Source of the DNA: Turritopsis dohrnii
Taxonomy: Eukaryota > Cnidaria > Hydrozoa > Anthoathecata > Oceaniidae
Assembly: GCA_027922465.2 (NCBI GenBank)
Contig: BQMF02000415.1
Location: 186,001 to 250,000 of the forward strand
Direction: 5' to 3'
DNA: 64,000 nt
Positions 51,804 through 63,486 of this stretch are shown here, piece after piece. The notes beneath the pieces are model-generated. The model did not search any database. It was given only the letters and a program-made list of their open reading frames with translations, and was not told where the DNA came from. Both the position numbers and the translations under genes were made by a program. Within the stretch, counting starts at the first letter, position 1; each line of letters starts with the position of its first letter.

Positions 51804-52599
51804 GAACACGATTGATATACCAAGCGAGCGGCTGGATCTGATATTTTGTAATGCAATGTTGTATTTCCACTTAACTGAAGCAAAGTTGTGCAAAAATATA
51901 GCTTTTGTTGTTTCTGTACATCGTTTCATGTTTTGTGTTTCCTAGTTATTTACGTGAAGCCTATTATCATTACTGTCCCCTGTATATGCCTCTTTCATAC
52001 GTATAATATTTTCTATATTATATTTCTATATTTCTATATTATCTATGTATGTGGAATTTATATATTGATGACTATGGAAAGAACAAATTTCTTTTGTAAA
52101 GATCAATTTTATATTATATAGTTGTAGATTTTTAAAAGAATTTTTTGACGTTTTGTAAAAGTAGTTGAAATTTCTTCATTGCATATTAAATTAACCATTT
52201 ATGTGCAAGGCGCTACCAATTATATTTTGTTTATTGCAATCTTTATTATATTTTTTAACTTCCAATTAGTGAAATTAGTGTGAAAGTATAATGTGGAGTT
52301 TGCTTGAGTAAATTGATTTTGAATTAAGAAATCCGATGCATCGAAGAATTCGTAAGTTAATTAATTTTGAACCTGAATTCAAACTAATAAATACGTTGTC
52401 ATGTTGCCCATTTATGTCTCATAAACCTTTCCGAATTTCCGTTTAAAAGTCGCGTTATGCAGAAATGCTCTATTGAGATTCTGTAAAAATAAAATTGAGA
52501 AGGTTTTACACTGTTTAAGTGCTCTAAAATTTTGTAGTGATATTAAGACTTTATGGTGTTGTAGCTTACGCTTATTTATTGTATTGTATTTTATTGTAT

Positions 52600-52646
<47 letters not shown>

Positions 52647-53227
52647 TTTTCTTTATTTAGTCCAAATTTTGCAAACAATGCAAAAAGCCTGTATTAGTTT
52701 TCAAAACAGGGATTCTCTGACATTAGTCCAAAAAGGAACAAAATACAGTGCTTTGCAAATTTTAATTTCAACTTCTGTAGATTTGTAATGTTTGTTTATA
52801 GCACAAGGTTTACTTTAATCTTCTATGGTTTTTGGTGAAGTATGGTTGAAAAATGTTCTATTGTGAATGGAGACTTGCACATCTTAGTTTTCATAGTGTC
52901 GCTACTCATGAGACAACACCAGGTGCAACGATAACGCTACAGTAAAGACTTTGTAAAGATAGAAATAGGAATTTTAATAAAATTTCGCAAATAAATTTTA
53001 TTCACGATGATGGATTAAGACTTATGAAGGCCAAAATTGCATTTCTGACGTAAACTCATTGTTGAGTTCAGACATAAAGAATCCAAAACTTTTGATTTTT
53101 TCTAGCTACAAATGTCTTTATGTTACATATTCTCATTAATTTCTTCAGAACGGAAAGCAAAGAAAAATTAATATTTCTAATTCAGTTTTAGATGGATAAA
53201 AGAACAATGAAAAGCTGAAGATATCGA
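51804..53227. other. Spacer between the GPCR genes
   Basis: A (TTTA)n microsatellite lies at about 52598-52649. No exon was found, and the frames across the microsatellite are artefacts. Confidence 0.6.
52598..52649. repeat. (TTTA)n microsatellite
   Basis: About 13 uninterrupted tetranucleotide repeats lie between the two GPCR genes. Confidence 0.9.
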
Positions 53228-54181
53228 ATGTTATCGAACTCAGCTATGTTGAACGAAACTAATTCATCAATTGTGGAGGAAAAATGGTGTTTGCCCGATT
53301 TATTTGTGGATTTCACAGGTAGACAATCGCATTATGTAATTGCTGCGAATTCAATTGTAATGGTCATTATCATTTTCGTGAACCTACTAATGGTTTACAG
53401 CCAGCTGAAAACAAACCAACACAAGAAGATGACAGGAGTGCTCTTTTTGAGTTTGGGAATCAGTGATTTATTAATCGGAATGATTGCAATACCACACAAA
53501 ATTTACGTATTAGTAACAAATACGGATTGCTGCATGAGTGCCATACTGGATAAAGTTTTTTTCGCCACCCTCGGCACATCATCAGGTATAATTATTATAC
53601 TGATAACGACACATCGCTTCGTTAATATTGTTGTTAATCCATTACACGGTAATCACCTGACAAAGAAACTTTTTGTGATTGCTCTGGCAATCTGCTTCTT
53701 ATGGTCTTTGTTTGTTGGATTTATGATGGGTTATCTGAGATACCATTTCAAGCATGATCACGAATCATTCACAGTTACTATGCGTATTTTTGGAGCTTAT
53801 TTTGTTTTCATAGCAATTGTAGGACTTATTATGGATATCTGCTTAATATGCTACATTAGAATCGCTGCTAGACGCGTAAAGAGAACATCAAGCGCTGCAT
53901 CTTCTTGCAAGAATCATCAGAAGGCATCATACACTGTTCTCATTATTTCACTACTGTTGGTCGGAACATATATAATACCAGGAGTATATTTTCTATACAT
54001 TACCCATAAAAAATCAGCTGCTTCAATTAACAGGAATGGTGAATGGATAATGTTTACAATTTATTCAAACTCAATTTTGAATTCCTTGATTTACATGATT
54101 AGAAATGATAAAATAAACAATTTTTATCGAGAAAACCTCTGTTTGAAATTTTCTTCCACTGGGAATTCAGCATCGACTTAA
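53228..54181 (+). CDS. Class A (rhodopsin-like) GPCR, intronless, paralog 2
   Basis: The product is 317 residues from the ATG at 53228; the ATG at 53246 aligns with the start of paralog 1 and is equally plausible. Shared with paralog 1: 'EKWCLPDLF' near the N-terminus, 'LGISDLLIGMIAIPHKI' in TM2, 'KNHQKASYTVLIISLLL' at the start of TM6, 'GEWIMFTIYSNSILNSLIYM' in TM7. The TM3 end reads 'THRFVNIVVNP' instead of DRY, so this copy also lacks the Asp-Arg-Tyr triad but keeps the Arg. The TM6-TM7 region is the most conserved between the two, while the N-terminus and TM4-TM5 loop differ most. The ligand is unknown. Confidence 0.85.
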   Translation: MLSNSAMLNETNSSIVEEKWCLPDLFVDFTGRQSHYVIAANSIVMVIIIFVNLLMVYSQLKTNQHKKMTGVLFLSLGISDLLIGMIAIPHKIYVLVTNTDCCMSAILDKVFFATLGTSSGIIIILITTHRFVNIVVNPLHGNHLTKKLFVIALAICFLWSLFVGFMMGYLRYHFKHDHESFTVTMRIFGAYFVFIAIVGLIMDICLICYIRIAARRVKRTSSAASSCKNHQKASYTVLIISLLLVGTYIIPGVYFLYITHKKSAASINRNGEWIMFTIYSNSILNSLIYMIRNDKINNFYRENLCLKFSSTGNSAST

Positions 54182-54474
54182 AATAAGGACATTATGACAA
54201 TTTTAATTTATAGTGCACTCATAATTTTTGCTTTTTCTGCAAGAAGACAGACCAAAATCAGTCGATAAAAATCGTACAGTTACAGAAACAACATCAAATT
54301 TAATGTAACAATATAATATCACACGGCTGTAAATTATTGCAAAATGATGACATACAAATGATAACTTGAATATGAGTTTGAAATGTCGTAATATAGTAAT
54401 ATTAATGTAGCTTCTGGTAAGTTATCTAAAAATGATGAAAAAGGTCAATTGTAATATATATTGACGCTTATAAT
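54182..54474. other. 3' flank of the second GPCR
   Basis: AT-rich, with no feature seen. Confidence 0.4.
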
Positions 54475-54753
54475 CCAACCTCGTTCCCAGGGCTTCTTCC
54501 AAACGAAAGAAAGCCCTTGCACAGGCCGATAAAAAATCACCCAAAATACGGGTGATTTTCTCACTCAGCGGTCTTTTTAGGGCCTCCGTGCTTCAAAAAC
54601 AAACGGCGAGTTATAATGGAAGATGTCGGGCGTTTGTTTGCAATTTGCATTGGAAAAAAATGATTTAAATTCATTAGCCAATCAGATTTTATAATGAACC
54701 AGCCTGTGCCAGGGCTTTCTTTCGTTTCGAAGAAGCCCTGGGAACGAGGTTGG
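54475..54753. mobile_element. 279 bp hAT-type MITE with perfect 8 bp target duplication
   Basis: Inverted ends start 'ccaacctcgttcccagggct' and continue for about 50 bp (through 'gaaagaaagccct'). 'cttataat' occurs directly outside both ends (54467-54474 and 54754-54761). An inner hairpin 'aatcacccaaaatacgggtgatt' lies at about 54535. There is no coding capacity. Confidence 0.85.
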
Positions 54754-54761
54754 CTTATAAT

Positions 54762-57014
54762 CAATAAGCAATACAACTAGAAAATGGTTATTTCAAATTT
54801 CAATCAATTTAATTGATAAGAAATCTTGATTATGCATAATACAAGTAAAGAAACTAGAAAATATATCGCAAAACAAATGAGTATTCTTTTTTTCCCAGTA
54901 GTCCTTAAACTGAGTTAGATTAGCTTTCCATGAATACGATTACCTTTCCCCTCAAATAGCCGAATAGTTATGCGACACGAATACAATTAATGTTCTTGCA
55001 GGGGCTTTCCAGGATTCAAATTGCTGATATATTAAAACAAAGTAGAAAACGATGTCATAAACCAGATAGCTTTTACTATTATACCCTTTTACTCTTCTGA
55101 CCTTTATTTTTCCTTTTTGAAATTTATTTCGCAAAATCTATGCTGTGTTTGTATGCTCTATTTTTTGCTATATTCAAACGTTAGCTACTATCACATGAGA
55201 GCTGCTTCAGTTATCTTGATCAAAATTTGCACATAAATTTCATTTTGTATACGAATGCACTTGAAAAGACGTTACGTGCCATGAAACTTTTTTATTTGCA
55301 CAGCGTTAGTGTTGTCACAATTATAGAATTACGATCACATTTCCTTATAGCTTTTGGCAGCTTTTGTTCGTTGTCCATCAGAACCGTCCCGATAATCGTT
55401 CCATCATCCAAGCTTTTCTGCCATGATTTAAACAAGCTGAATATGGCATGTTGAGTAGAATGATGTTTACTAGATCCATAGACGAACTCCGAAATTTCTT
55501 CTCAAAGTAATTCGTTAGTTGTAGTGATAAGGATAATGCTGGGGGAGACACAAGTAGATCTATAGTGTTTTGGTAGTAATAGGTTGTTTAGAAACGTACA
55601 GGATTGAAACATCTGGTGTACTCAATCTCAAAGTACAGTTGGTAAAATTTTTGAGGATAACTTCATAATTTTACTGAAGGTAAGTCTTATACGTTTGAGT
55701 AGTTCAACTCCGATCACTATCCTTTAAACCTGCTCATTTAAATCTCCCTTGGAATTTAAAAACACCATCATCCCATATTGACAAATCTTATGTCGTTTTT
55801 ATATGTGAGACAAACTATACCTATCATTTTCATTTGGTTGTGTTGTTTATACTGATGATGGTCTAAAAATGGACTAACGTTTTTTGCATATAAACACGAG
55901 ATTTTTTATTTTTTATGAAAACTTCAATGGATGCGGGATCACGTTTTTCGTCCCGTCCCGTCAAATGTCCCGTCTCGCCTCTAATATCTCATATCAACCC
56001 TAAACAGCCCCTTAAATATGTCACATCCTGCCAGTTTTGTGTTTTTCATCAAAAATACGTTAATGACAACAACTGACGACAACAAGGTTCGGAAAAGTAA
56101 GCTCAAGAATAACTCGAGGAAATTTCGGTCACCATGAAAGCAGCTAATCTATGATTAGCATTTGTGTTTATCCGTCCCTACGTAATTCTACAAATTCTTT
56201 TACCGTAGTTGTAGTTGATATCAATAAATTAAGGCTGGAGTAAAGGTTATATGCTGACATTGGCTTAATTCAGAATCGTGTATTAATGAGTTGTATTACG
56301 ACAACCGTTATTGTAGCTTTAATAGTCTTCAAGTAATACGTGTACCTTGAATTATAAATCTTCAATGACAGCTTATTGCAATTTCGTGATATGAAGGCTG
56401 GACCACTTAAACTCTTATAAACAATAACGTGAACAGTATAACAGCATAACAGTTATCGCAGCATTTTAAAAACAGTATTAGAAGGAATTCATCAGGACCT
56501 GCACTTGTCCTACTTGGTGCCTAATGCCCAAAGAAGGTACAGAGGTCATTTCGTTGTCTGTGGGTCAAATCTTACAACGTTGAACCGATAACACAGTCTG
56601 AAACTTTCGTTATCATGGATACTAAGAAGCATATCGAAATAAGATTCAAAGTATAGCAATATACCAAGTATAACAGCTTTGAATAAAAGCTTCATTTTCA
56701 TTAGGATACTCCTATGTACTCCTTTACTAATGCTGAAAAAAACATTTGAATATCTCAGTCAAAGTTAGACCATGCACCGATTACAAACCACAATTGTAAC
56801 TGTAGTCTGTTCCTATTACTGCATGATCTATGCAGCCAATATGTTCAGGGACTAATCATTAATGGAAATTGTGACTTCACCGGTACTATGAAAATAGATA
56901 TTAATGAAAATAATATAATAATCATAACAGCTTCAGTGGCTTACTTCAGAGCATATTCAAGCATCACTTATGAAACCCTGATTTACGTAAAAGGTCAGAA
57001 GCTGTGTTTATATT
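54762..57014. other. Intergenic with a possible Penelope 3'-end remnant
   Basis: No gene is recognised. The segment at 55852-55880 is a degenerate hammerhead-like motif (annotated separately), and the preceding 'caccatcatcccatattgac' and 'ttatgtcgtttttatat' style resembles Penelope 3' UTRs. A short 'gtcccgtcccgtcaaatgtcccgtctcg' tract lies at about 55950. Confidence 0.4.
55852..55880 (+). ncRNA. Degenerate hammerhead-like motif
   Basis: CTGATGAT is followed by a hairpin (GTCT with GGAC around an A-rich loop) and TAACGTTTT, where a functional core would read GAAACGTTT. The layout, including the T before stem II, matches the motifs in the Penelope element at 33324-37271. It is probably a dead copy from another Penelope-like element. 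Confidence 0.35.
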
Positions 57015-58076
57015 TCAAAGTTTCTTCAAAGCAACTAAATATCCTGGACACCATGTATCGAAATCTTTAAGTGGATTTCTGCAAAATGTCTCACGTTTTA
57101 TACAATACAATTCCACTGTGTCCTCCTTGATCAACGCGCCAATGATGCCCATGTAATCAACGGAATGATCCAAGTACATCAACGTGAACACAAAAAAACC
57201 ACCAGGTTTTATCATTCGTAACACTTCCCTAATGGTTTCCAAGGGAACGCCACATATTTCGTAGCAACTTGAAGCTATCGCCACTTCATATGCACTGTCA
57301 GCAATACTGGGTGTTGGATCGATGTTTAGCGGCACTAGAATGAATTGGTATCTGTTTAGTTAATTAATTCAGGAAAGGTTATTACAAGATTTGATACTTT
57401 TGTTGAATAAATCTATTCACACTAGAAGTCATTTACAACTCCAAATTAGCACTAGGGGTTTTTGTCATAGATTTGATACTTTTGTTGAATATTGTATATA
57501 CAAATAATTTGAATTTTTATCAAACACATAAATAGTTTAATACGTGCACTCCATGAATTGTAATCCAGGTGCAATTGGTGTATAATTGATAAACAGAGGT
57601 GGCTTTGAATAATAAATTGAGTGTCATATTCAATATACCTTGAATCAAAATGTCGAATTTATTTATTTAAATTGAAGCTAGCTTTCAAAAAAAAGAAGAG
57701 TATTTTATATACCGTTAAATAGTTTTGCATAGACATTTTTCTTTGGACATACATCAATCATGCCTTTAGAAATATCAAGCCCGTGAATATTTTTGCATCC
57801 TTTCGTTGAAAGTTCTTCACCAATTATTCCTGTTCCACAGGCAATATCAATTACAGACACTTCAGATAAGCTGGTGTTTCCAACAAATTGACAAAGGAAT
57901 TCCACCAACATTTTGGCCACAATGTTTGAACCAACCAATGCAGATAGTCTATCATAATCCATACAAATTGCATCATGAATTTCGTCCGGAGTCTTTAGTC
58001 CTTCTACTTTGCTAAAAGCATTCTTTATAAAAACCTTGTCTTCTTGATGCAACTTGCTCTTTGCTACATGTGCCAT
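57015..58076 (-). CDS. METTL27-like SAM-dependent methyltransferase, two exons
   Basis: Exon 1 is 58076-57713 and exon 2 is 57334-57015. The donor AACG|GTATAT and acceptor ttctag|TGCCG preserve frame (phase 1), giving 227 residues, close to the usual METTL27 length. The start ATG at 58076 lies just after a likely acceptor (atgattcag at about 58096), suggesting an upstream untranslated exon. Motif I is 'VIDIACGTGIIGEEL' (SAM loop) and the acidic loop is 'IHGLDISKGMID'. The C-terminal half has 'REVLRMIKPGGFFVFTLMY', typical of class I methyltransferases. The pattern is that of the Williams-Beuren region protein METTL27; its substrate is not established. This copy looks intact. Confidence 0.8.
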
Positions 58077-58118
58077 TTTTGTTGAAGTAAAACCTGAATC
58101 ATTTTTGAAAAAAATCAA

Positions 58119-59220
58119 GAGTTAATAAAGACAGGACATGCGATTCACTTAACATTTTAGCATGAAATAAGATTTTCTATTAGTCGCATTTTCTTTACTC
58201 ATTTCTTAACAAGTTATTCCAATTATATGGTCACATTATTGTTATATTGTTATACGCTGTAAGCACGAACTTCAGAAAAAAGAAAGACGCACAACTAATT
58301 CCTAAACCCTTTATTTCTACTATTACAATTCTTTATGTCGGCATTTCATTGATGTAATCTGCCACTCGTATTATACTGGTTTAAGCTTACAAGGGCGGGT
58401 TTACAAGACGCTTTAGGATTAATTTGAAAATCAAAGGATTAAGATGAAATATGATTTGCAGATCCATTTGCTACCTTCTTTAGTACTTATCTTCTTAACC
58501 TTTTTTAAAATGTTGAATGGGAATAACGATGAATTTTGACGAGTTATACAGTATTTGGTGCATATAACTTATCGAAAAAAATAGGAACTTTGAAAGGGTG
58601 ATGGCTGTGAATTTAAAGAAAGAAGAATGCCTCTACATACAATTTGGAAGGCAATAGAAGCACTCATACTGTACTTGAGGGAGTTTCGTAACGAATGTTG
58701 TCAAAATTTCACTGAGAATTAACTGCGTTGTTTGAATATATTTATAAAAGTTGTAACTCCTTTGCTTTTTATACGTCCTTGCTGTAACAAGATTCACGAT
58801 AATTAAGTTACATCTGATTCTCCATTTTCACATTCTATACTACAGTGTTTCATGAGTAACCACAAAACTTAATCAGGTACGACCTATATTATACAATTTT
58901 TAAAGTTTGCGAAATTCCATTGAAATGTTTTAATTAATTTTGAATCAAATAGGCTCAACAATAACATTTTGGTAATAGAGATTAATCTGAAAAAGTCCAC
59001 AGACGCCTTCTTACACAATTAACACATTTGTAAATATATATATATATATATCTGAGAATCGGAACCGTTACATAACAAAGTAAGAACATCAACGAGGAAA
59101 AGACTTCCACAGCATTCTGAAAATGAGTGAGTTGATCCCCATTTAATGTTGAACAGTTTATTTTAACCTAAAGATGTAAGTGTTACTTACGAAAAGCTTC
59201 GTTAAGAAACCATATTGTAA
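58119..59220. other. Intergenic 5' of the methyltransferase gene
   Basis: A (TA)n stretch lies at about 59036-59052. No exon was recognised, but an untranslated first exon of the methyltransferase gene may be here. Confidence 0.4.
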
Positions 59221-59601
59221 TTAAATGTTCGTGTTTTTATCATTAAAACTTATGGCGAATAGATACCTCATGATCCCCATTTGATTCATCATGATTGCAT
59301 TGATGTCAAAGTTGTAATGTGATGGTGCTGTCAAAATGAAATTGCTTATCATTTTGATTGGAACATGGGCTGTTGGAACTGTGATATGACGCCGCATTGT
59401 AATTGTAGAGAGATCAAATATTCCGTCATTGTTAAAGGAAAATTGAGGCTCTTGAGAGCTAACCGTGGTTCGGGCACGGGACGTCGTCAAGTCAATGAAT
59501 TGTTCTAAAGGCTCTACCAAGGAAATAGCGCTGTCTGAACGATTTCTTTTAGAGGAAAAGTAACTTTCCAAAAGAAGTCCTCTGGTGTAATTTTTGAACA
59601 T
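59221..59601 (-). CDS. Hypothetical protein, 126 residues
   Basis: An open frame from ATG (59601) to TAA, with varied, non-repetitive composition and no recognised domain. There is a Ser/Thr-rich stretch at residues 40-50 and a hydrophobic segment at about 80-92. A decayed pogo-like transposase on the other strand begins only a few bases upstream of its ATG, so it may be a fragment whose upstream part was disrupted. It could also be non-coding. Confidence 0.3.
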   Translation of the reverse strand: MFKNYTRGLLLESYFSSKRNRSDSAISLVEPLEQFIDLTTSRARTTVSSQEPQFSFNNDGIFDLSTITMRRHITVPTAHVPIKMISNFILTAPSHYNFDINAIMMNQMGIMRYLFAISFNDKNTNI

Positions 59602-59607
59602 GATGTT

Positions 59608-60396
59608 CCTAAAGAACTAGTTATCGATTTAAATCAAACACCATTTTGTAAGGTAAGTCCTGGCAAACACTTTTGATATAAAAGATGTGAAAACTGTCTC
59701 CATTAAAATTATCGATGAAAAGTGGCAGATGCCTGCAACTTTAGCTGTTTCTATTGCCGAAAACATTCTATAGATTCAAGTAATCTGTGAGGTTAAAACT
59801 AAAAGAGGTTTACCTAAGTATACTATGCTAGCTAAGTATACTAGTTTTAACGCTACTTTTTCTGAAAACCACTGATCTAATACTTAAAGGTCTCTCAGCC
59901 TTTTTAACAAGATCATTTTTCCTTAATTTAAAAAACGATCGAGAAGCTAAAAGTTACACAAATGACCAGATTAGTCTTGTCATAATGGACACCTTTAAGG
60001 GACAAGACATTGGTGAAATAGCTATACTTTTGCGTAAAAACAATTATGCTCTTGTTATTGTTCTGCATAATCAAACTAATAAATTTCAGACGCTTGTTAA
60101 TAAACCAGCTAATTTTGATAAAATAACAATTCAGTACATGGCATGTTGAACAGGTTACAAAACAACTCAATGAAGGTAAAGCTCCAGCAGACGTAGAAAT
60201 TTCTTTACATTGATCAAAAATTAAAACATTACATGCAAGATGGATGTATGAAATGTACGAGTGTTTGCGAAAATCCGGTGATTTGGTTTTGAATCGCTTT
60301 GAATCAGCTGGGAACACAGAAGTCGTAGAAAAAGTTAAAGAAGTCTTTGAAAAAATTGAAAAAATGCTTCTTGCTTACAGAAAAAGATTAATTTGA
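59608..60396 (+). pseudogene. Pogo/Tigger-like DDE transposase, decayed and 5' truncated
   Basis: Through many frame changes and stops one can follow: a 'VIDLNQTP' segment (family form: L-D-Q-T-P, first Asp), 'VSPGKH', 'ATLAVSIAENI', 'FNATFSENH', 'NKIIFPYLKNDREA', 'SLVIMDTFKGQD' (second Asp block, D-x-F-K-G-Q), 'VLHNQTNKFQTLVNKPANF' and 'KTLHARWMYEMYECLRKSGD' near the end, closing at TGA 60394-60396. This is the DDE_1/pogo-like type common in hydrozoans, recalled from the motif order. The N-terminal DNA-binding domain is missing. Confidence 0.65.
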
Positions 60397-61295
60397 ATAT
60401 TATTCGTTAACAAGTTTTATTTAAGTGGTATATTTTTCCAAGAAATAACTTTTAAGCAGTTTAAGAATGTGTTCACATTCTTTTTGTGTTTATATCATTA
60501 CTATTTTTTCGTATTTTTCTTAAAGATTATATGCTCGACTCAGATATTAAGTGCATAAAAATAAATAATTAAGAAATAAAAGAAAAGAATAAAAAAATCG
60601 GGATAAATTCTTTGTCAGATGGAAAGATATCGGCAAAAAATACTATTCAGGGAAAATAAGTCGGGGTTAAATTTAGTCACTTGCAAAAAACTTAGTGACA
60701 TTTCACCGACTGTGGTCACCGTGAACGTGGTCAGGCGGAAATGGAAAACGAAATTTTCCCCGATCAGTTATATAAATTTTGCATCTGTGCCATGGCTGCA
60801 TTTTCATGTCCTTCTGTAACCACATCATTACTACTAATGTCGCAAAACTGTTGCTCCGGATGAAACTTCAGTTCACTCAGGTGAAGAGTAATTGGTATGG
60901 AAAGGTATGGTATAGATAGTATATCTGGTATGGTGATATGGCTACTGAATTAGTATGTATCTAGCATCATTGACTTCCTGTTATTCATCAAAGTCTTTAG
61001 ATCCTTTCTTTAAATACTAACAGTTTTTTCATGGTATTGGCAGTTGTATTCTCATGTAAAATATAAAAACAATTTATAAATACAAATAATTTAAAAGTAT
61101 AATGAAGGTTAAATACAGCAATAAATAGGTATAAATATAGAAAAAAAACTGAATAAAAAAAACTGAAACGAAGCAACCGCTTGCATAAAAACACACAAAG
61201 CAAAGCAATGCTACAAACGATAAAAATGACCAAAAATTAGAGACACTTGTGTACTCAAGCGTGAAATGGAAACCCAAACTTTCCCTAATTAAAAT
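60397..61295. other. Intergenic, nothing recognised
   Basis: Hydrophobic minus-strand frames at 60997-61277 come from A/T-rich sequence and carry no domain. The plus-strand frame 60619-60819 is unremarkable. Confidence 0.4.
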
Positions 61296-63330
61296 TTAAA
61301 GCCTAGCTTCATCACATGCTATGGCAAAATCTTCGACAATATCAGTGTTCATTTTGACTGATCAATTGCCCCTTAGACAGAGTAAGGCTGATCTCATAAT
61401 GATGAAGGATAATTTACATCTTATCCACGCCATCACTTGATCGTACCTTTGCTCTGTCTTTCGGGCAATCTTTTCAGCCAAAAATTTGTGGTACATAATG
61501 CACTCTTTGCTCATTTTCCTCCGGTAACAGAAAATACAAGTGGAGAAAACGAGCCATGCTCATTATTCATCACACAGTCGTTATACTTTCGTTTTTTTTC
61601 AGTCTCATGTTTCTTATTGACCCTTTCGATAGGAACGTTCATTTACGAATTAGTGTTCGGGTTTGTAACTCGTACGTCAAAGTATGGCGATTGTCTGGCC
61701 TCCAAAAGCCACGGGCTCTTACATTTAGCTTTGCCTCGTCATTGTAAACTGGTTGTAGTCTAGGCTCAACTTCTACATCGTTGCACACTTTTTTCAATAA
61801 ATTGGCTTCGAAATCCCGTACAATGTTATGGCGAATACAAACAAAGCCACCTGTTTTTGCAGTTTTGTGAATGATTTGAATTATATGACTCTCCACATAC
61901 ACATTTGGATGGTAAATTCTTAATTTCTAAATTATATGTAAGAGCTACTGCATCTTGAAACTCTTCTTTGGTTAAGTTGAATCCACGCTCTTTTAATGGA
62001 AGCACAGTCAACCAACTGGATGTCCCTTTCTGGCAGTTCTGAGCCATAACACGTTTTTGTTTCTCATCTAAAGTATTGTCGACTGCGTCATGTTGATGTG
62101 TTCTGATTTCATTAAGTTGATTGGTACGTTCATTACGAATTTCCTGTGTCAATTCTTCTGCTGGAATTTTGTCACCTTGAGCAACAATAACTGCTATTAA
62201 GGGTGCAGTTATTACTTATTCATAATCTATTTTAGCTTTTTCGCCAATAATGGGGAGACCAAGACCACCTTCTCTAATTGAACGTTTAACTAATTCTCTG
62301 TCAGTGTTTGAAAGTGTCGTGCCAAATAATGCTGGTATAAATAAATTATCAATTACTGTATCTAAAGGCTGTAAATAGTCGTTCATACCAGGAATTGTGC
62401 GTAAGAAATAACTAAATCTATGTATTTCACCATGTCTGAAGGCTGCAAAAGCTGATTGTGGATCCGACAAAGCAATCTCAGCAAGTTTTTTCACCTCGCT
62501 ACACCATTGTTGAACTTATTCAGTTGCGTAATCTCGTTTGTACTTCGCTACTTACGATAGTTGCTCCGAGATGTCATTTAACAGATGTCGTGAATTCAAT
62601 TTTTGATCCTTTGAAGATTTTTTTCGCTTCACTTTCAAGTAATTCATTTTTCAAAATAATTACCGATTTAATTTCATTCACGTAATACCCGCATTTTTGG
62701 CCTTGGGAAATGAAGGTATCCCACCATTGTTTTAAAGCAACAATCTTTCCCGCTCCAGTTGCGTCATCAGCTAACCAGACTTGTTTTAAGGAGGATATCT
62801 TTCTCAATTGATCTTGCAAAAGAACAGTGCTTAAAGCATAAAAGGACATTGCTAAATTGTCTCCTTGTGCTGTTCCTTCTTGAGAACGTAATTCTTTGCC
62901 TTGGTTTATGATGAGTCTAGCTGGATGTCGGTACGTATTAATAAGCACGGTAGCAAAATGAGGACATACATATCGAATGTTATGAAGAGCGACTTGACGA
63001 TTAATAGCATTGAAAGCATTGCTCGCATCAACAAGTATAACTGCTTCACAATCTTCATTTTCATAGATTTGTTTCATCGCATGGATAGCTGCTTCTGCTC
63101 CACTTTCTAGGCCCGCTGTAACTTAGAGAGGACCAGCTGCTTCCTGAATGTCATTTTTTAAAACCCAACCAATGACTTTTCCGATAATTCTACGGAGGGT
63201 TTCACCTACACCAATTGGTCGGACCCCCGGGTTCTTATTCAGAGGTATAAGATTGCATGATGCATATGCTTTAAGTGCAATTGGGTCAATAATAGTGGTG
63301 GCAAGTTTTTTTGCAAGAATTGCGATTTAA
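61296..63330 (-). pseudogene. Non-LTR RT with restriction-like endonuclease tail, decayed
   Basis: From 63330 downward: 'PLNKNPGVRPIGVGETLRRI' and 'GLESGAEAAIHAMKQI' (RT fingers); 'AVILVDASNAFNAINRQVAL' (catalytic Asp); 'SQEGTAQGDNLAMSFYALST'; 'QVWLADDATGAGKI' (ADD box); a thumb region with 'IREGGLGLPIIGE'; then 'CVCGESYNSNHSQNCK', 'GGFVCIRHNIVRDFEANLL', 'ARGFWRPDNRH', a frame change, 'FDVRVTNPN', and a C-terminus with 'VMAWIRCKLSFIIMRSALLC' to a stop at 61296. The Cys/His knuckle followed by R-H-N-x-x-R-D and D-V-R-V is the restriction-like endonuclease arrangement of R2/Utopia/NeSL-type elements. Stops at about 63123, 62550 and 62220 and several frame changes show it is dead. Confidence 0.75.
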
Positions 63331-63486
63331 TCACAAAGTTCTTTGCCTTCGTGTTTGTAATAAACAAGATGTAAATAATAAACAATAATAAACAAGCTGT
63401 GAATGAAAACATAAAACAGCGCCTAGAAACATTAGATACGATACGACCATAATGACAGTAAAAAACCGTTAACAGAAAGTAAACGA
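63331..63486. other. Junction between two retroelement remnants
   Basis: No feature was recognised. The minus-strand frame here is incidental. Confidence 0.35.

Noticed and set aside
52473..52788. Plus-strand frames with repeated LFIY
   Set aside because: They are translations of the (TTTA)n microsatellite.
60997..61277. Hydrophobic minus-strand frames that look like membrane segments
   Set aside because: Low-complexity Phe/Leu/Tyr runs in AT-rich DNA, with no conserved motif.
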